A stretch of DNA of 45,123 bases from Roseiarcus sp035500275. Its GTDB lineage: Bacteria; Pseudomonadota; Alphaproteobacteria; Rhizobiales; Beijerinckiaceae. Shown here piece after piece: positions 26,170 to 36,233 of this stretch; position 1 is the first letter of the stretch; every line of letters begins with the position of its first letter. The stretch covers positions 1 to 45,123 of the forward strand of contig DATJXI010000110.1 in assembly GCA_035500275.1 (NCBI GenBank), given 5' to 3'. The position numbers were made by a program, and so were the translations under genes. Under the pieces are notes generated by a model. The model ran no database searches. It saw only the letters and a list, made by a program, of their open reading frames with translations, and had not been told where the DNA came from.

Positions 26170-29100
26170 TTGAACAGGGCTTTGGGACTGCATTCCAGCC
26201 GAAGAAAAGGCGATTTCGCAGTCATTGGGCGGGCGTGTCGCCTGCCTGGCGCCGCTAACGTCTCCAAACTTTGGGATATGCTCGCCTCGGGTCGGTGCGC
26301 CGTATCGAAAATCCCCTCGGACCGATGGCAGCACGGTCGTTTTGGCCATCTGCGGCTCAAGGAGCGGGGGAAGAGCTACACCTGGGCCGCCGGCGTCCTC
26401 GATGACGTTTGGGGGTTTGACCCCGCTGTCTTCCGAATTTCGCCTCGTGAAGCCGAGCAGATCGACCCGCAGCAGAGGCTTCTGCTCGAGCTTGTCTTCG
26501 AAGCGTGGGAAGATGCGGGGATTATCCCGTCGAGCATGGCGGGAAGCGGCGCCGGGGTCTATGTTGGCGCGTCCGCGCTCGACTACTCCACGATCGCGCT
26601 GCACGACCCGGCGCTCGCCGACGCTTACTTCGCGACCGGCAACACGCTCTCCATCGTCTCGAACCGGGTTTCCTACATTTTCGACCTACACGGGCCGAGC
26701 CTCACGATCGACACGGCCTGCTCTTCCTCGCTCGTCGCGCTGCACGAAGCGTGCCGCGCACTTGGCTCCGGCGAGATCGATTCGGCCGTGGTCGGGGGGG
26801 TCAATATCCTCGCGAGCCCGTTCGGCTTCGTAAGCTTTTCCCAGGCGATGATGCTGTCGCCAACCGGGCTCTGCCGGGCGTTTTCGGCCGACGCCGACGG
26901 CTATGTTCGCTCCGAAGGCGGGGTCGTCTTCGTTCTGAAGACTCTGAGGCGGGCCCTGGACGACGGCGACCGGATCCATGCCGTGATCCGGGCGACCGGA
27001 GTCAATGCCGACGGACGAACCACCGGCATCTCGCTTCCTGCCGAAGGCTTCCAGGCCCGGCTCCTGCGCTCGACTTATGAGCAGGCCGAGGTCGCCCCGG
27101 ATTCGGTCGTCTACCTGGAGGCGCACGGGACCGGAACTCAGGCGGGCGATCCCGCGGAGGCCGCCGCGTTAGGGGCGGTTCTCGGCCATACCCGGAACGA
27201 TCCCCTGCCGGTCGGCTCGATCAAGACCAATGTCGGTCACCTTGAGCCCGCCTCCGGCCTTGCCGGCCTTCTCAAGGCCATGCTCGCTTTGGAGCACGAC
27301 ACCGCCCCGCCCTCCCTCCATTGCAATGTCCTCAATCCGAACATCGACTTCGAGAAGCTGAATCTCGAAGTGACGCGGGCGGCGACTCCCCTGCCGAAAA
27401 GAGGCCGAGCGCGCTTCGCCGGGGTAAGTTCGTTCGGCTTCGGTGGCGTCAACGCCCATGCCGTCATCTCTGATCCGCCGGCGAAGGCCGCAAAGCGCGC
27501 CGCCTCTCCGCGCTCTCTCATGCTGTCGGCGCAGACCCAGGCAGCGCTGCGCGCGCTTGCCGACAAGACGGAGTTGAGGATCGAAGAAGCAGACGCGGAC
27601 GAGGCGGGGCCCATCATCGCCGCGACAAACCACCGCCGCGAGCGTATGCGCGAACGCCTCGTCGTGCCTTTCGACGACCCCGCCGCTCTGCGGGCCTGCC
27701 TCAGACGCTTCGCCGACACGGGCCGCGCCGACGCCGGGATCGTGAGGGGAGCCGAGGTGGACGGCGACCGCTCCGTCGTCTTCGTGTTTTCGGGGAACGG
27801 CTCCCAGTGGGACGGCATGGGCCGGGTCGCACTCAAGAGCAGCCGCGACTTTCGCCGCGCGGTTGAAGAAATCGACTCTTTCTTCGCCCCTCTCGCCGGA
27901 TGGTCGCTGGCGGATAAGCTCGCCTCGCCTCGCTTGGGCGAGGAACTCGCCAAGACGAGCGTCGCGCAGCCGCTCATCTTCGCAATCCAGGCGGCGAGCG
28001 TCCGTGCGCTGGCCGCAATTGGCGTCCGGCCGTCGCTTGTCGTCGGCCACAGCGTTGGGGAAGTGGCGGCTGCCGAGGCGGCCGGCGCCCTCTCGCTTGC
28101 GGACGCCGTCAGGGTGATTTTTCACCGCAGCCGATGGCAGGAGCTCGCCCGCGACCAGGGCGGCATGGCGGCGATCATCGGACCGTCTGAGACCGCTGCC
28201 GGTCTCGTCGAAGAGATTCCTGAGCTCGAGATCGCCGCTCACAACTCCTATCGCTGCATTGTCGCCGCGGGGCCGTGGAGAGCGCTGGAATCGCTTGAAA
28301 AGCGAGCCAAAGAATCGCGCAAAGTGAAAGTTCAGCGGCTCGATCTCGCCTACCCGTTCCACACCCGTCTCATGGAGCCGGTGAAGCGGGGACTCCTCGA
28401 AAGCCTCGCCGACGTCGCGCCCACATCCGCAGCCGCGCCGATCCTGTCCACAATCGCCGACGGAATCGTGCCCGGGCCGGCGCTTGACGCGCGCTATTGG
28501 TGGCGCAACATCCGCGAGCCTGTGATGTTTCGGGGCGGGATCGAGCGCGCGATCGAAATCGGCAAGCGCGTATTTCTCGAGGTGGGTCCGAAAGAGACGC
28601 TGCGATCCCATCTGCGCGAAGCAATCGAACACGCCGACGTGCCGGGGGCGACCCAGTTCGCCCTCGAAGACCAACCTGATCGGCCGGGCGCCGATCCGTT
28701 CGAGCGAGCGGCGTTGCGGCTAATGTCGATTGGCGCGCATGTCGACTCGTCGCCTCTCTTCGGACCTGACTCCGGCGCAGGCGTTGAGCTGCCCGCCTAT
28801 CCGTGGCGGCGCGTTCCTTATCGCTATGGCGAGACGGGAGAGGCGACCGGCGCCTTCCAGCGTCGTGAAAGGCATCCCCTTATTGGCGCGCGCGACCACG
28901 CCGAGAGTCTCGACTGGCGAAATCACCTCGACCCAGAACTTGAGCCCGACCTCGCCGATCACCGCGTTCAGGGCCAGATCCTGTTGCCGGGCGCCGCATT
29001 CGTGGAGATGGCGCTCGCGGTTGCCCGCGAGTGGAAGAAAAGCGACGCGATCGCGCTCATCAATGTGGAAATCCTCCGGCCGCTCGCGTTCGCGCCCGAC

Positions 29101-32100
29101 GCATCGCGGGAAATCCTTTGCCGCGTCTCGACTTCGACCTCGACGATCGAGATCATGAGCCGGCCGCGGTTCAGCGAGACGCCCTTCATGGTTCATGCGC
29201 GCGCAGGTGTCGTCGATCGAGCAGTCGTGGTCGACGAGGTGCGGACGCCGACGCTTTACGGAGATGGCGCCAGTAAAGACGAGATCTACGCGCTCGCGCG
29301 CAGATGCGGACTTGAGTTCGGCCCCTCCTATCGCCGTGTTGTCAAGGCGCGGCGATCGACCCCTCAGTCCATCGAGGCGGAGCTCGAGGCGGGCTTGACC
29401 GACCCTCGCTACGGCCTCGACCCGGCGAGCCTTGATTCGTCCTTCCATGGCCTGATTCTGTTGCTCCGCGAACTCGGCGAGGAGCCGGTCCCCTATCTGC
29501 CGGTGCGGTTCGACGAGATTCACGTGATCGTTCCCGCGGCCAAGCTGAAGACGGCGCGCGCCGAGGTGCGTCGGGCTGACCGGCGGGCTATTGTCGCTGA
29601 CTTCGATCTCTTCGACGACCAGGGCTTCCTCACCGCGCAATTGCGGGGCGCTCGCTATCAGCCCGCTCGCCTGAAACCTCGCCTCAACCTCTCGCAGGTC
29701 GCCGTCGCGCCGCGCTGGGTTCCTGCGCTTTCGGACGTTTCCGGCGAATCGACAGGCGTCGATCTCACTGCCGAAAACGAAGGCCTGGCGAGCGAGGGGC
29801 CCGAGGCGCCCGCCGACGCGGTTCTGCTAGAAGGATGGGCGACCTCAGCGGTTTTGCGATTGGCGCGCGGACTGAGCACGGACGGCGTCGTCGATGTTGA
29901 CGAGCTGGTTCTCTCCGGTCGTCTGCCTGCGTGCAGGCGCCGGTGGGTGCGCTCTCTGTTTGAAGCGCTTGAAGCAAGCGGGCTGCTCGCGCCATTCGGC
30001 CCAACCTACCGTCTAACGGATGAGACGCTTCCGGCGCCGGAAGCAATCCTGGCGACCCTCGCATCTGAACATCCCGAGCGAGCGGCCGAATTATTGCGCG
30101 CCACGACGCTGGGCGAGGCGTTGCGGGCCTTGGCCGAGCAGGGAGCGACGCTCGCCCCCGTCGTCCAGCCCGCTCGGGAGGCGTTCGACTTGCGGCCGCG
30201 ATCGGCGGCTGCAGCCAATGATGCGATTCTCGACCGGCTGGAGCGGATGGCGGAGTCTGGGCGACTTCGGCCTGGGCGGCGATTGCTGCAGGTCGGAGCC
30301 TCGCCGATGACCGCCCGCTTGGGGGCTTTCGCCGAGCGCCGAGGGCACGGGCTGAATGTCTACGATCCCGACGTCCGCCGCCTGGAGCGCGCGCGGCGGC
30401 GGATCGAACATTGGGCGGAAGCGTCGTTCATCGCGGAACTCGACGCGCTGGCGGATAGTTCGTGCGACCTTGTCCTGAGCTCTGGAGGACTCTCGCGCAT
30501 TGGCGCGGGGAGCAAGGCTTTTGGCCGGCTCGTGGAGAAACTTGCGCCGGACGCCGGTCTTCTTGCGATCGAGCCCGCGCCTTCACTCTTCCAGTCCCTT
30601 CTCTTCGGGCTGGACGATGGCGCGCTCGATGACGAGGATTTTCGTCCGCGCGACGCCGAAGAGTGGCGCAGGCGCCTCATGCGATCCGGCCTCGGTTCAA
30701 TTGCTGCATCCCTGCGGGTTTACGGCGGCCAAAACGCGGTCGAGATCGTGGCGCGCGCTCTGAAACCGTCCATGATCGAGACAAGTTTCGACGGCCGCGC
30801 CATCGACATCGTCATTGCTGGCGAAGGCGCGAGAACCCACGCCTTCGCCGCCGCAGTCAGCGAAAGGCTTCTCGCGCGCGGCGCGCGAGGGCGCCTCGTC
30901 CGCGGCGCCGAGACGATCCGAGGACGCGAAGCGGATTCGGTTGTCTGGCTCCTCGGCGATTCAGGCCAGGACGAAGTTGGTCGCGTCGCCTCGCGGTGCC
31001 TTGCGCTGAAGCGGCTCTTGACCGACTACGGGTCGACGAATGTCCAGGTCTTCGTGCCGATCGACGGCGCGCAGGACGCGAGCGCCGAGGCGATAGCAAG
31101 CTTTTCAAGGACCCTCGCAAACGAGGCGCCCGCGCTCGACATCCATCGTGTGGAAATTCCAGGCTTGGCGCCCGAGGCGGCGGACAGACTCGCTTCGCTC
31201 GTCCTGTCCGGGACGGCCGAGACGGACATCGCGATCCGAAAGGATAAGGTCGAGGTTCTGCGCTACGCGACCCCCGCGGTGGACGAAGGGGCGAGCTTGC
31301 TGGCGAGAGAAGGGCTACGGCTCGAACAATCGCCGGAGGGAGGCCTTGACAAGCTCAGGTGGCGGCCGGCGGTGCGCGCTGCGCCGAAGACGGGGCAAAT
31401 TGAAGTCGAGGTCGTCGCCGCTGGCCTCAATTTTCGCGACGTGATGTTGACGCTCTCGCTCCTGCCCGACGAGATGGTTGAAGAGGGATTCGCGGGGCCA
31501 ACGCTTGGACTGGAATTTTCTGGACGAGTGGTCCGCATTGGTCCCGGGGTCGAAACTTTTCGGATCGGCGATCGAGTCATCGGCTTTCACGGCGGCTCGT
31601 TCAGCTCCCACGTCACTGTCGACCTCGACCACGTGGCCCCTATTCCAGCTTCGATCACGTTCGAGGCGGCGGCGACGATCCCGGTGGCCTTCCTGACCGC
31701 GTTTTACGGCCTCATCGCGTGCGCGAACCTGGATGCGGGCGAGTGGGTCCTCATCCACGGCGGCGCGGGCGGCGTCGGCCAGGCCGCGCTCCAGATCGCG
31801 CGGCAGCGAGGCGCTCGCCCGATCGTCACGGCAGGGTCGGCGGCGAAGCGCGAACTCTGCCTCGCGCTGGGCGCGGAACACGCCTTCGACTCACGCTCAG
31901 CCAAGTTCGTCGATGACGTCATGCGCGTGACGGGGGGACGAGGCGTCGCCGTGGTGCTCAATTCGCTTAGCGGCGAACTGATGGAGCGGAGCATCGGTCT
32001 TCTGCAGCCGTTCGGCCGCTTCGTCGAACTCGGCAAGCGCGACTATCAGGCCAACACCTCCATCGGATTGAGGCCGTTCCGGCGCAATTTGAGCTACTTC

Positions 32101-33582
32101 GGCGTCGATCTCGACCAGCTCTTGAGCGCACGGCGCGAGTCCGCCCGGGGCCTCTTCGCGGAACTGATGAAAGGCTTCGAGCGGGGAGACTTTGTCTCGC
32201 TCCCCTACTCGCTATTCGACCAGGAGGAGGTCGTGGAGGCGATGCGGCTCATGCAGCAGTCGGGGCATATCGGCAAAATCCTTGTGCGGCCGCCGCAGGC
32301 TACGCCCGCGGCGGATCCCCAGAGGCGCGCTCAGTTCGCGGTCGCGCCCGACCGCACTCATCTCATCGTTGGGGGTTTGGGCGGATTCGGTGCGGAAGCC
32401 GCAAAGTGGCTTGTGAGCTGCGGCGCGCGACATCTCGTGCTCGTCGGCCGCTTCGGCGCATCGACAGAGACGGCTCGCGACGCCGTCGCCGCCATGCGCG
32501 CGAATGGCGCGGTAGTGCGCGTCGAAAAGGTCGACTTTGCGGACTCGACCGCGGCGGACGCCCTGCTCGCGGACGTTCAGCGAACGATGCCGCCGCTCGG
32601 TGGCGTTATGCACGCCGCGATGACGCTTCACGATTCGATCATCGCCAATTTGGACGAGAGGCGGCTTATCGAGGTCTTGCGCCCCAAGATCGCGGTCGCC
32701 GAGAACCTGGACCGCCTGACAAGAAGCCTTAAGCTCGATTACTTCGTGCTGTTCTCCTCCGTGACGACCATCCTCGGAAATCCGGGGCAAGGCGCCTATG
32801 TCGCAGCAAACGGCTACCTCGAGGGAGTCGCACGGCGGCGGCGAGCGGCGGGATTGCCTGCCTTGGCGGTGGCGTGGGGCGCGATCGCGGACGCCGGCGT
32901 GCTCGCGCGTTCGGCGGCGAGGCGCGACGCCATCGCCGCGCGTGCCGGCGTGAGGGGCATGGAGGCCAAAATCGCGCTCGACCTCATGGCGGAGGCGCTC
33001 GCCTCGGAGGGCGCGCCTCCGGCGGACGGCGTGCTGGCGATTTCGGACATGAACTGGTCCGCGGCGCGATCCAACCTCAAGATCCTCGGGTCGCCGACCT
33101 ACCGGCGCCTTCTCAATGGGCTGGAAGTGGACGAGGCTCAGACGCGCGCCGGAATGGACCTTCGCGAGATCGCCCGACGGCTGCCGCCGGATGAGGCCCG
33201 GCGCGAGATCGCCGACATCGTCGTCGAGGAGTTGGCGCGCATACTACGGCTCCCGCGCGAGGACGTCAGCAAGTCGAAGCCCCTTTCCGAAATCGGCCTC
33301 GATTCGCTGATGGCGGTGGAGCTCACCCTCGCTTTGCAATCGAGGCTCGGGTTGACCGCTTTGCATGGCGAGAGCGCGGGCGCTTTCACCGTCGTTGAGT
33401 TCGCGGCGCGCATTTTCTCCTCTGAGCTGAGCGGAGATCCCACCAACGCGATCGTCTCCGCCAGTTTGGCGGCCCGCCACCTTGAGGACTCGGAACGCCA
33501 ATCCGTGGTCGAACACGTCGCCCGCATGGAAAACATCGAACCAGATAAAGTTTCGACGCAGAGCGCCCAAGGTGAGGGATGA
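26170..33582 (+). CDS. Type I polyketide synthase, KS-AT-DH-(degenerate MT)-ER-KR-ACP
   Basis: This 2470-residue single-module fully reducing synthase has the following domains. KS (about 16-435): catalytic Cys184 in DTACSSS, His319 in EAHGTGT, His357 in NVGHLEP. AT (about 535-830): Ser628 in GHSVG, and YPFH at 728-731, nearer the malonyl type than methylmalonyl YASH. DH (about 897-1175): His931 in HRVQGQILLPG, Asp1089. Methyltransferase-like region (about 1340-1500): its SAM loop reads LLQVGASPMTARLG and looks dead. ER (about 1725-2040): GGAGGVGQAA. KR (about 2055-2260): GGLGGFG, Ser2197, Tyr2210. ACP: Ser2379 in GLDSLMAVEL. There is no thioesterase. The size and order match rhizobial RkpA and Burkholderia WcbR. 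The start is TTG 26170 with AGAGG upstream. The next gene is coupled by ATGA. It probably makes a saturated long acyl chain for a surface glycan (inference). Confidence 0.95.
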   Translation: MNRALGLHSSRRKGDFAVIGRACRLPGAANVSKLWDMLASGRCAVSKIPSDRWQHGRFGHLRLKERGKSYTWAAGVLDDVWGFDPAVFRISPREAEQIDPQQRLLLELVFEAWEDAGIIPSSMAGSGAGVYVGASALDYSTIALHDPALADAYFATGNTLSIVSNRVSYIFDLHGPSLTIDTACSSSLVALHEACRALGSGEIDSAVVGGVNILASPFGFVSFSQAMMLSPTGLCRAFSADADGYVRSEGGVVFVLKTLRRALDDGDRIHAVIRATGVNADGRTTGISLPAEGFQARLLRSTYEQAEVAPDSVVYLEAHGTGTQAGDPAEAAALGAVLGHTRNDPLPVGSIKTNVGHLEPASGLAGLLKAMLALEHDTAPPSLHCNVLNPNIDFEKLNLEVTRAATPLPKRGRARFAGVSSFGFGGVNAHAVISDPPAKAAKRAASPRSLMLSAQTQAALRALADKTELRIEEADADEAGPIIAATNHRRERMRERLVVPFDDPAALRACLRRFADTGRADAGIVRGAEVDGDRSVVFVFSGNGSQWDGMGRVALKSSRDFRRAVEEIDSFFAPLAGWSLADKLASPRLGEELAKTSVAQPLIFAIQAASVRALAAIGVRPSLVVGHSVGEVAAAEAAGALSLADAVRVIFHRSRWQELARDQGGMAAIIGPSETAAGLVEEIPELEIAAHNSYRCIVAAGPWRALESLEKRAKESRKVKVQRLDLAYPFHTRLMEPVKRGLLESLADVAPTSAAAPILSTIADGIVPGPALDARYWWRNIREPVMFRGGIERAIEIGKRVFLEVGPKETLRSHLREAIEHADVPGATQFALEDQPDRPGADPFERAALRLMSIGAHVDSSPLFGPDSGAGVELPAYPWRRVPYRYGETGEATGAFQRRERHPLIGARDHAESLDWRNHLDPELEPDLADHRVQGQILLPGAAFVEMALAVAREWKKSDAIALINVEILRPLAFAPDASREILCRVSTSTSTIEIMSRPRFSETPFMVHARAGVVDRAVVVDEVRTPTLYGDGASKDEIYALARRCGLEFGPSYRRVVKARRSTPQSIEAELEAGLTDPRYGLDPASLDSSFHGLILLLRELGEEPVPYLPVRFDEIHVIVPAAKLKTARAEVRRADRRAIVADFDLFDDQGFLTAQLRGARYQPARLKPRLNLSQVAVAPRWVPALSDVSGESTGVDLTAENEGLASEGPEAPADAVLLEGWATSAVLRLARGLSTDGVVDVDELVLSGRLPACRRRWVRSLFEALEASGLLAPFGPTYRLTDETLPAPEAILATLASEHPERAAELLRATTLGEALRALAEQGATLAPVVQPAREAFDLRPRSAAAANDAILDRLERMAESGRLRPGRRLLQVGASPMTARLGAFAERRGHGLNVYDPDVRRLERARRRIEHWAEASFIAELDALADSSCDLVLSSGGLSRIGAGSKAFGRLVEKLAPDAGLLAIEPAPSLFQSLLFGLDDGALDDEDFRPRDAEEWRRRLMRSGLGSIAASLRVYGGQNAVEIVARALKPSMIETSFDGRAIDIVIAGEGARTHAFAAAVSERLLARGARGRLVRGAETIRGREADSVVWLLGDSGQDEVGRVASRCLALKRLLTDYGSTNVQVFVPIDGAQDASAEAIASFSRTLANEAPALDIHRVEIPGLAPEAADRLASLVLSGTAETDIAIRKDKVEVLRYATPAVDEGASLLAREGLRLEQSPEGGLDKLRWRPAVRAAPKTGQIEVEVVAAGLNFRDVMLTLSLLPDEMVEEGFAGPTLGLEFSGRVVRIGPGVETFRIGDRVIGFHGGSFSSHVTVDLDHVAPIPASITFEAAATIPVAFLTAFYGLIACANLDAGEWVLIHGGAGGVGQAALQIARQRGARPIVTAGSAAKRELCLALGAEHAFDSRSAKFVDDVMRVTGGRGVAVVLNSLSGELMERSIGLLQPFGRFVELGKRDYQANTSIGLRPFRRNLSYFGVDLDQLLSARRESARGLFAELMKGFERGDFVSLPYSLFDQEEVVEAMRLMQQSGHIGKILVRPPQATPAADPQRRAQFAVAPDRTHLIVGGLGGFGAEAAKWLVSCGARHLVLVGRFGASTETARDAVAAMRANGAVVRVEKVDFADSTAADALLADVQRTMPPLGGVMHAAMTLHDSIIANLDERRLIEVLRPKIAVAENLDRLTRSLKLDYFVLFSSVTTILGNPGQGAYVAANGYLEGVARRRRAAGLPALAVAWGAIADAGVLARSAARRDAIAARAGVRGMEAKIALDLMAEALASEGAPPADGVLAISDMNWSAARSNLKILGSPTYRRLLNGLEVDEAQTRAGMDLREIARRLPPDEARREIADIVVEELARILRLPREDVSKSKPLSEIGLDSLMAVELTLALQSRLGLTALHGESAGAFTVVEFAARIFSSELSGDPTNAIVSASLAARHLEDSERQSVVEHVARMENIEPDKVSTQSAQGEG

Positions 33583-34877
33583 AGCGGCCTCTCGCCTACG
33601 ACATCACACGCCTCATCACTCGTATTTTCGCCCGCACCCCCAACGGCATCGACCGGGTGGACTACGCGTTCGCCGAGTACGTCCTGTGCGGGAACGCGCC
33701 AAGGCGCTCGGGGCTAATGATGACCCCGATGGGCCCGCGCGTCGTTCCGCTTGAGGCCGTGCGCGAGGCCATCGAGAACATCCGCAAGCATTGGGGGGAG
33801 GACGTCGATCCCGAGTCGGATCCTCATTTCCTCGCGGTGGCGGCTGCCCTCAAGCATTCGTCGCCGAAATTCTTGAGCATTTCGGCACCGCGCCGCGGGC
33901 AATACGCGGACGCTTTCTCCTGGATGCGGCGGCGCGGGATTCCCTTGGGCGAGCACCCAAGCCGATTTCTCGACGGGGGCGGTGTCTACCTCAACGTTTC
34001 CCAGTTCCCTCTGAGCGTCCCAAGCTACTTCCGATGGCTCGGCGGAAGCCGCCACGTCGACGGCGTCTTCTTCATTCACGATCTCCTGCCGCTCGAGACG
34101 CCGGAATACTTTCGCCCAGCGGAGCGGTTCCGCCACTTGCAAAGATTGAAGACCGTCGCGCGACACGGGCGCGGCGCGATCGTGTCGAGCGCGATCACCC
34201 GCAAATCGCTCATGCGGCAAATGGCCGCCATGGGGCGGCCCGACATGCCGATCATGATCGCGCCAATGCCGGCCGATCCGGTCTTCAGCGCCGAGAACGG
34301 ATTCGACGAGGCTCTTGCCGCGACGCCGTATTTCGTCATCTGCGGAACGATCGAACCCCGAAAGAACCATCTGCTTATCCTGCAAGTCTGGCGCGACCTG
34401 GTTTCGCGGATGGGACGGGCGGCTCCAAAACTTGTCCTGATCGGCGAGCGCGGCTGGGAGAACGAGCAGGTCGTCGACCTCCTCGAACGAAGCCCCGCGC
34501 TACAGGGACGAGTCGTTCGAGTCTCCGGCTTGAGCACGCCGGCTCTCAAGAAACTTCTGCTTGGTTCGCGCGCGCTTTTGATGCCGTCCTTCGCAGAAGG
34601 CTACGGGTTGCCGATAGTCGAGGCCATGGCCGCCGGCGTTCCGGTTGTCGCCTCCGACATTCCGATCTTTCGGGAGATCGGACATGGTCGATTGTCGATG
34701 ATCGACCCGACCGACGGACCGGCTTGGCGCGAGACGATCCGCCGCCGCATGTCAGCCGAGAGCCCAGTGGCGACGCCCGGCGGAAACCCGAAACAATGCG
34801 GGCCAGATTGGCCGCGGGTCTTCGAACAAGTCGAGGAATTTCTAAGCAGCCTATCCGGGAACGGCGATCAGGCCTGA
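33579..34877 (+). CDS. Family 4 glycosyltransferase
   Basis: This 432-residue GT-B retaining glycosyltransferase has a C-terminal Rossmann domain with FVICGTIEPRKNHLLIL (about 252-268), LVLIGERGWENEQV, VSGLSTPALKKLL and the E-x7-E signature SFAEGYGLPIVEAMAAG (about 340-356). The N-terminal half is long (about 250 residues) and reads DITRLITRIFARTPNGIDRVDYAFAE, like GT4 proteins of surface-polysaccharide loci. Its ATG overlaps the PKS stop (ATGA at 33579-33582), so the two are translationally coupled. A shared pathway, sugar attachment to the PKS-derived lipid or growth of its glycan, is likely. Donor and acceptor are unknown. It overlaps the convergent next gene by 10 bp. Confidence 0.92.
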   Translation: MKRPLAYDITRLITRIFARTPNGIDRVDYAFAEYVLCGNAPRRSGLMMTPMGPRVVPLEAVREAIENIRKHWGEDVDPESDPHFLAVAAALKHSSPKFLSISAPRRGQYADAFSWMRRRGIPLGEHPSRFLDGGGVYLNVSQFPLSVPSYFRWLGGSRHVDGVFFIHDLLPLETPEYFRPAERFRHLQRLKTVARHGRGAIVSSAITRKSLMRQMAAMGRPDMPIMIAPMPADPVFSAENGFDEALAATPYFVICGTIEPRKNHLLILQVWRDLVSRMGRAAPKLVLIGERGWENEQVVDLLERSPALQGRVVRVSGLSTPALKKLLLGSRALLMPSFAEGYGLPIVEAMAAGVPVVASDIPIFREIGHGRLSMIDPTDGPAWRETIRRRMSAESPVATPGGNPKQCGPDWPRVFEQVEEFLSSLSGNGDQA

Positions 34878-35587
34878 CGCGCAAGCTGCGAGACGGTCCG
34901 GTAGGTGTTGACGGCGAAGAGACCGATCAGAACGAGACCCAGAATCCCGACGGACACATCGTAGCGGGAGAACTCCCTTCCCAGGAGGGTTATCGGCAGA
35001 GGGCCGAGCAGGAACATCGTCGTGTTCAGCGACACCATGATGAGCCGAAGCTCTGTTGGACCGAAGCCGAGAAACGACAGGCGCAAGGCGCCCGACACCT
35101 GATGGGACAAGAAGACGAACAGGGCGAGCAGCAGATAGCCCACGAGGGTGAACAGCGCGACTTCCATGCTGACGAAGGGCGAAAGCCCAAGGCCGATCGT
35201 GATGAGGAGATTGCTGCCGGCGTCGACGGAGTGGTCGAGGAAAAATCCATATCGGTGTCGTTCGAGCTTGCGATAGCGGGCCAGAGAGCCGTCGAGCGAA
35301 TCGCCGAACCAATTGAGGATGAGGCCGAAGCTCGCAAGAAAGAGGAACGCGTGGCTCAAGTTGCTGGCGACGTAGCCAGCCGCAGTCACGACCGCTCCAA
35401 TAAATCCGGCGGCGGTCAAACGGTCGGGCGTAACCCATTGAGGCGACGCCTCGCAAAGATGGTCGAGCACGCTGCGTTCGCGGCGCGCCAAAATGCTCGC
35501 CTGAATCCGCATCGGAGGGACGAACGCGCCGAGGCTCGCCGCCACCTTCGCGCTCGCGAAACCGCGGCCGGTATCGGCAATCGTCAT
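34868..35587 (-). CDS. CDP-alcohol phosphatidyltransferase family membrane protein
   Basis: From ATG 35587 (GGGGAG five bases upstream) this encodes 239 residues with about six TM helices. It carries the complete CDP-alcohol phosphotransferase motif: D-S-L-D-G-S-L-A-R, eight residues, G-F-F-L-D-H-S-V-D (about 95-121). Such enzymes move a phospho-alcohol or diacylglycerol-phosphate unit from a CDP-linked donor to an alcohol such as glycerol-P, inositol-P or serine. The exact substrate is unclear. It sits between glycan genes, converging with the GT4 with a 10-bp overlap, so it may modify the glycolipid. It could equally make an ordinary phospholipid. Confidence 0.9.
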   Translation of the reverse strand: MTIADTGRGFASAKVAASLGAFVPPMRIQASILARRERSVLDHLCEASPQWVTPDRLTAAGFIGAVVTAAGYVASNLSHAFLFLASFGLILNWFGDSLDGSLARYRKLERHRYGFFLDHSVDAGSNLLITIGLGLSPFVSMEVALFTLVGYLLLALFVFLSHQVSGALRLSFLGFGPTELRLIMVSLNTTMFLLGPLPITLLGREFSRYDVSVGILGLVLIGLFAVNTYRTVSQLARQA

Positions 35588-35786
35588 GACGCTCCCCAAC
35601 CCAGTAGCCTGCTCGAGATTCTTGCCTTTGTTTCCCTAAGGGGACTTTAATGTTCCGCCTCGCTTTACGCAACGGCGCTTTAAATCAAGTTGAGTTTATT
35701 GCAATGCCGTCGCTGACGCCGGCGTCTTTTTTCGTGCTGGCGCCAAAAAGGATCTGCCGTCACTTGGGCGGCTCCAGCTCCCGAAA

Positions 35787-36233
35787 TCAGTAGACGAAGG
35801 ACAGAAGCCGCCAGGTTCGGGCCCGGTACGCTTCGTAATCCGCTCCGAAAGACTCGCTCAAGAGGCGCTCCTCCGCACGGATTCGCGCCAGGACGACGAG
35901 CAGCATGAGAGCGGTGATGGCGAGGCCGACGCCGGAGCGGAAAGCCAGCACCCAGCCGACCGCGCTGATCAGCAGGCCCAGATAGCTTGGATGACGGATG
36001 TTCCGGTAGAGACCGCCGGTCACGAGCCGGTGATCCGGTTGAATGGCGACGAGGCCGCTGAAGCGCTTCCCCAAAGCGAACACCGGCGTCAGCCGGAGCA
36101 CGCCGCCAAGCGCGAACAGGGCGACGCCGAACCATCGGACTCCCTCGCCTCCGAACGTCAGGACGTCGTGACGGTCCATCCAGGCGGGCAGGTAAGCGTC
36201 CAAAAGGCCAAGGACGCTGAAGGCGGCGATCAC
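35787..36233 (-). CDS. ICMT/PEMT-like membrane methyltransferase, apparently missing its N-terminus by frameshift
   Basis: From GTG 36233 this encodes 148 residues: several TM helices and the isoprenylcysteine carboxyl methyltransferase-type SAM site VTGGLYRNIRHPSYLGLL (about 68-85), ending in RIRAEERLLSESFG and YEAYRARTWR. In another minus-strand frame just upstream, positions 36248 to about 36349 read like the missing first helix (SAYAVALITVALGATSLF, then SEGHVGGGGVRTG), and SNRWVIAAFSV then continues in the annotated frame. One missing T near 36244-36246 would join them. No standard start codon is seen for the upstream part. The methyl acceptor is unknown. Either the gene is truncated or there is a base error. 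Confidence 0.72.
   Translation of the reverse strand: MIAAFSVLGLLDAYLPAWMDRHDVLTFGGEGVRWFGVALFALGGVLRLTPVFALGKRFSGLVAIQPDHRLVTGGLYRNIRHPSYLGLLISAVGWVLAFRSGVGLAITALMLLVVLARIRAEERLLSESFGADYEAYRARTWRLLSFVY

Noticed and set aside
27169..28674. 501-codon minus-strand frame inside the PKS
   Set aside because: It is the antisense shadow of the KS/AT domains.
33791..35650. 619-codon plus-strand frame over GT4 and the CDP-alcohol transferase
   Set aside because: It runs through both genes in wrong frames. The translation is Arg/Pro-rich without domains.
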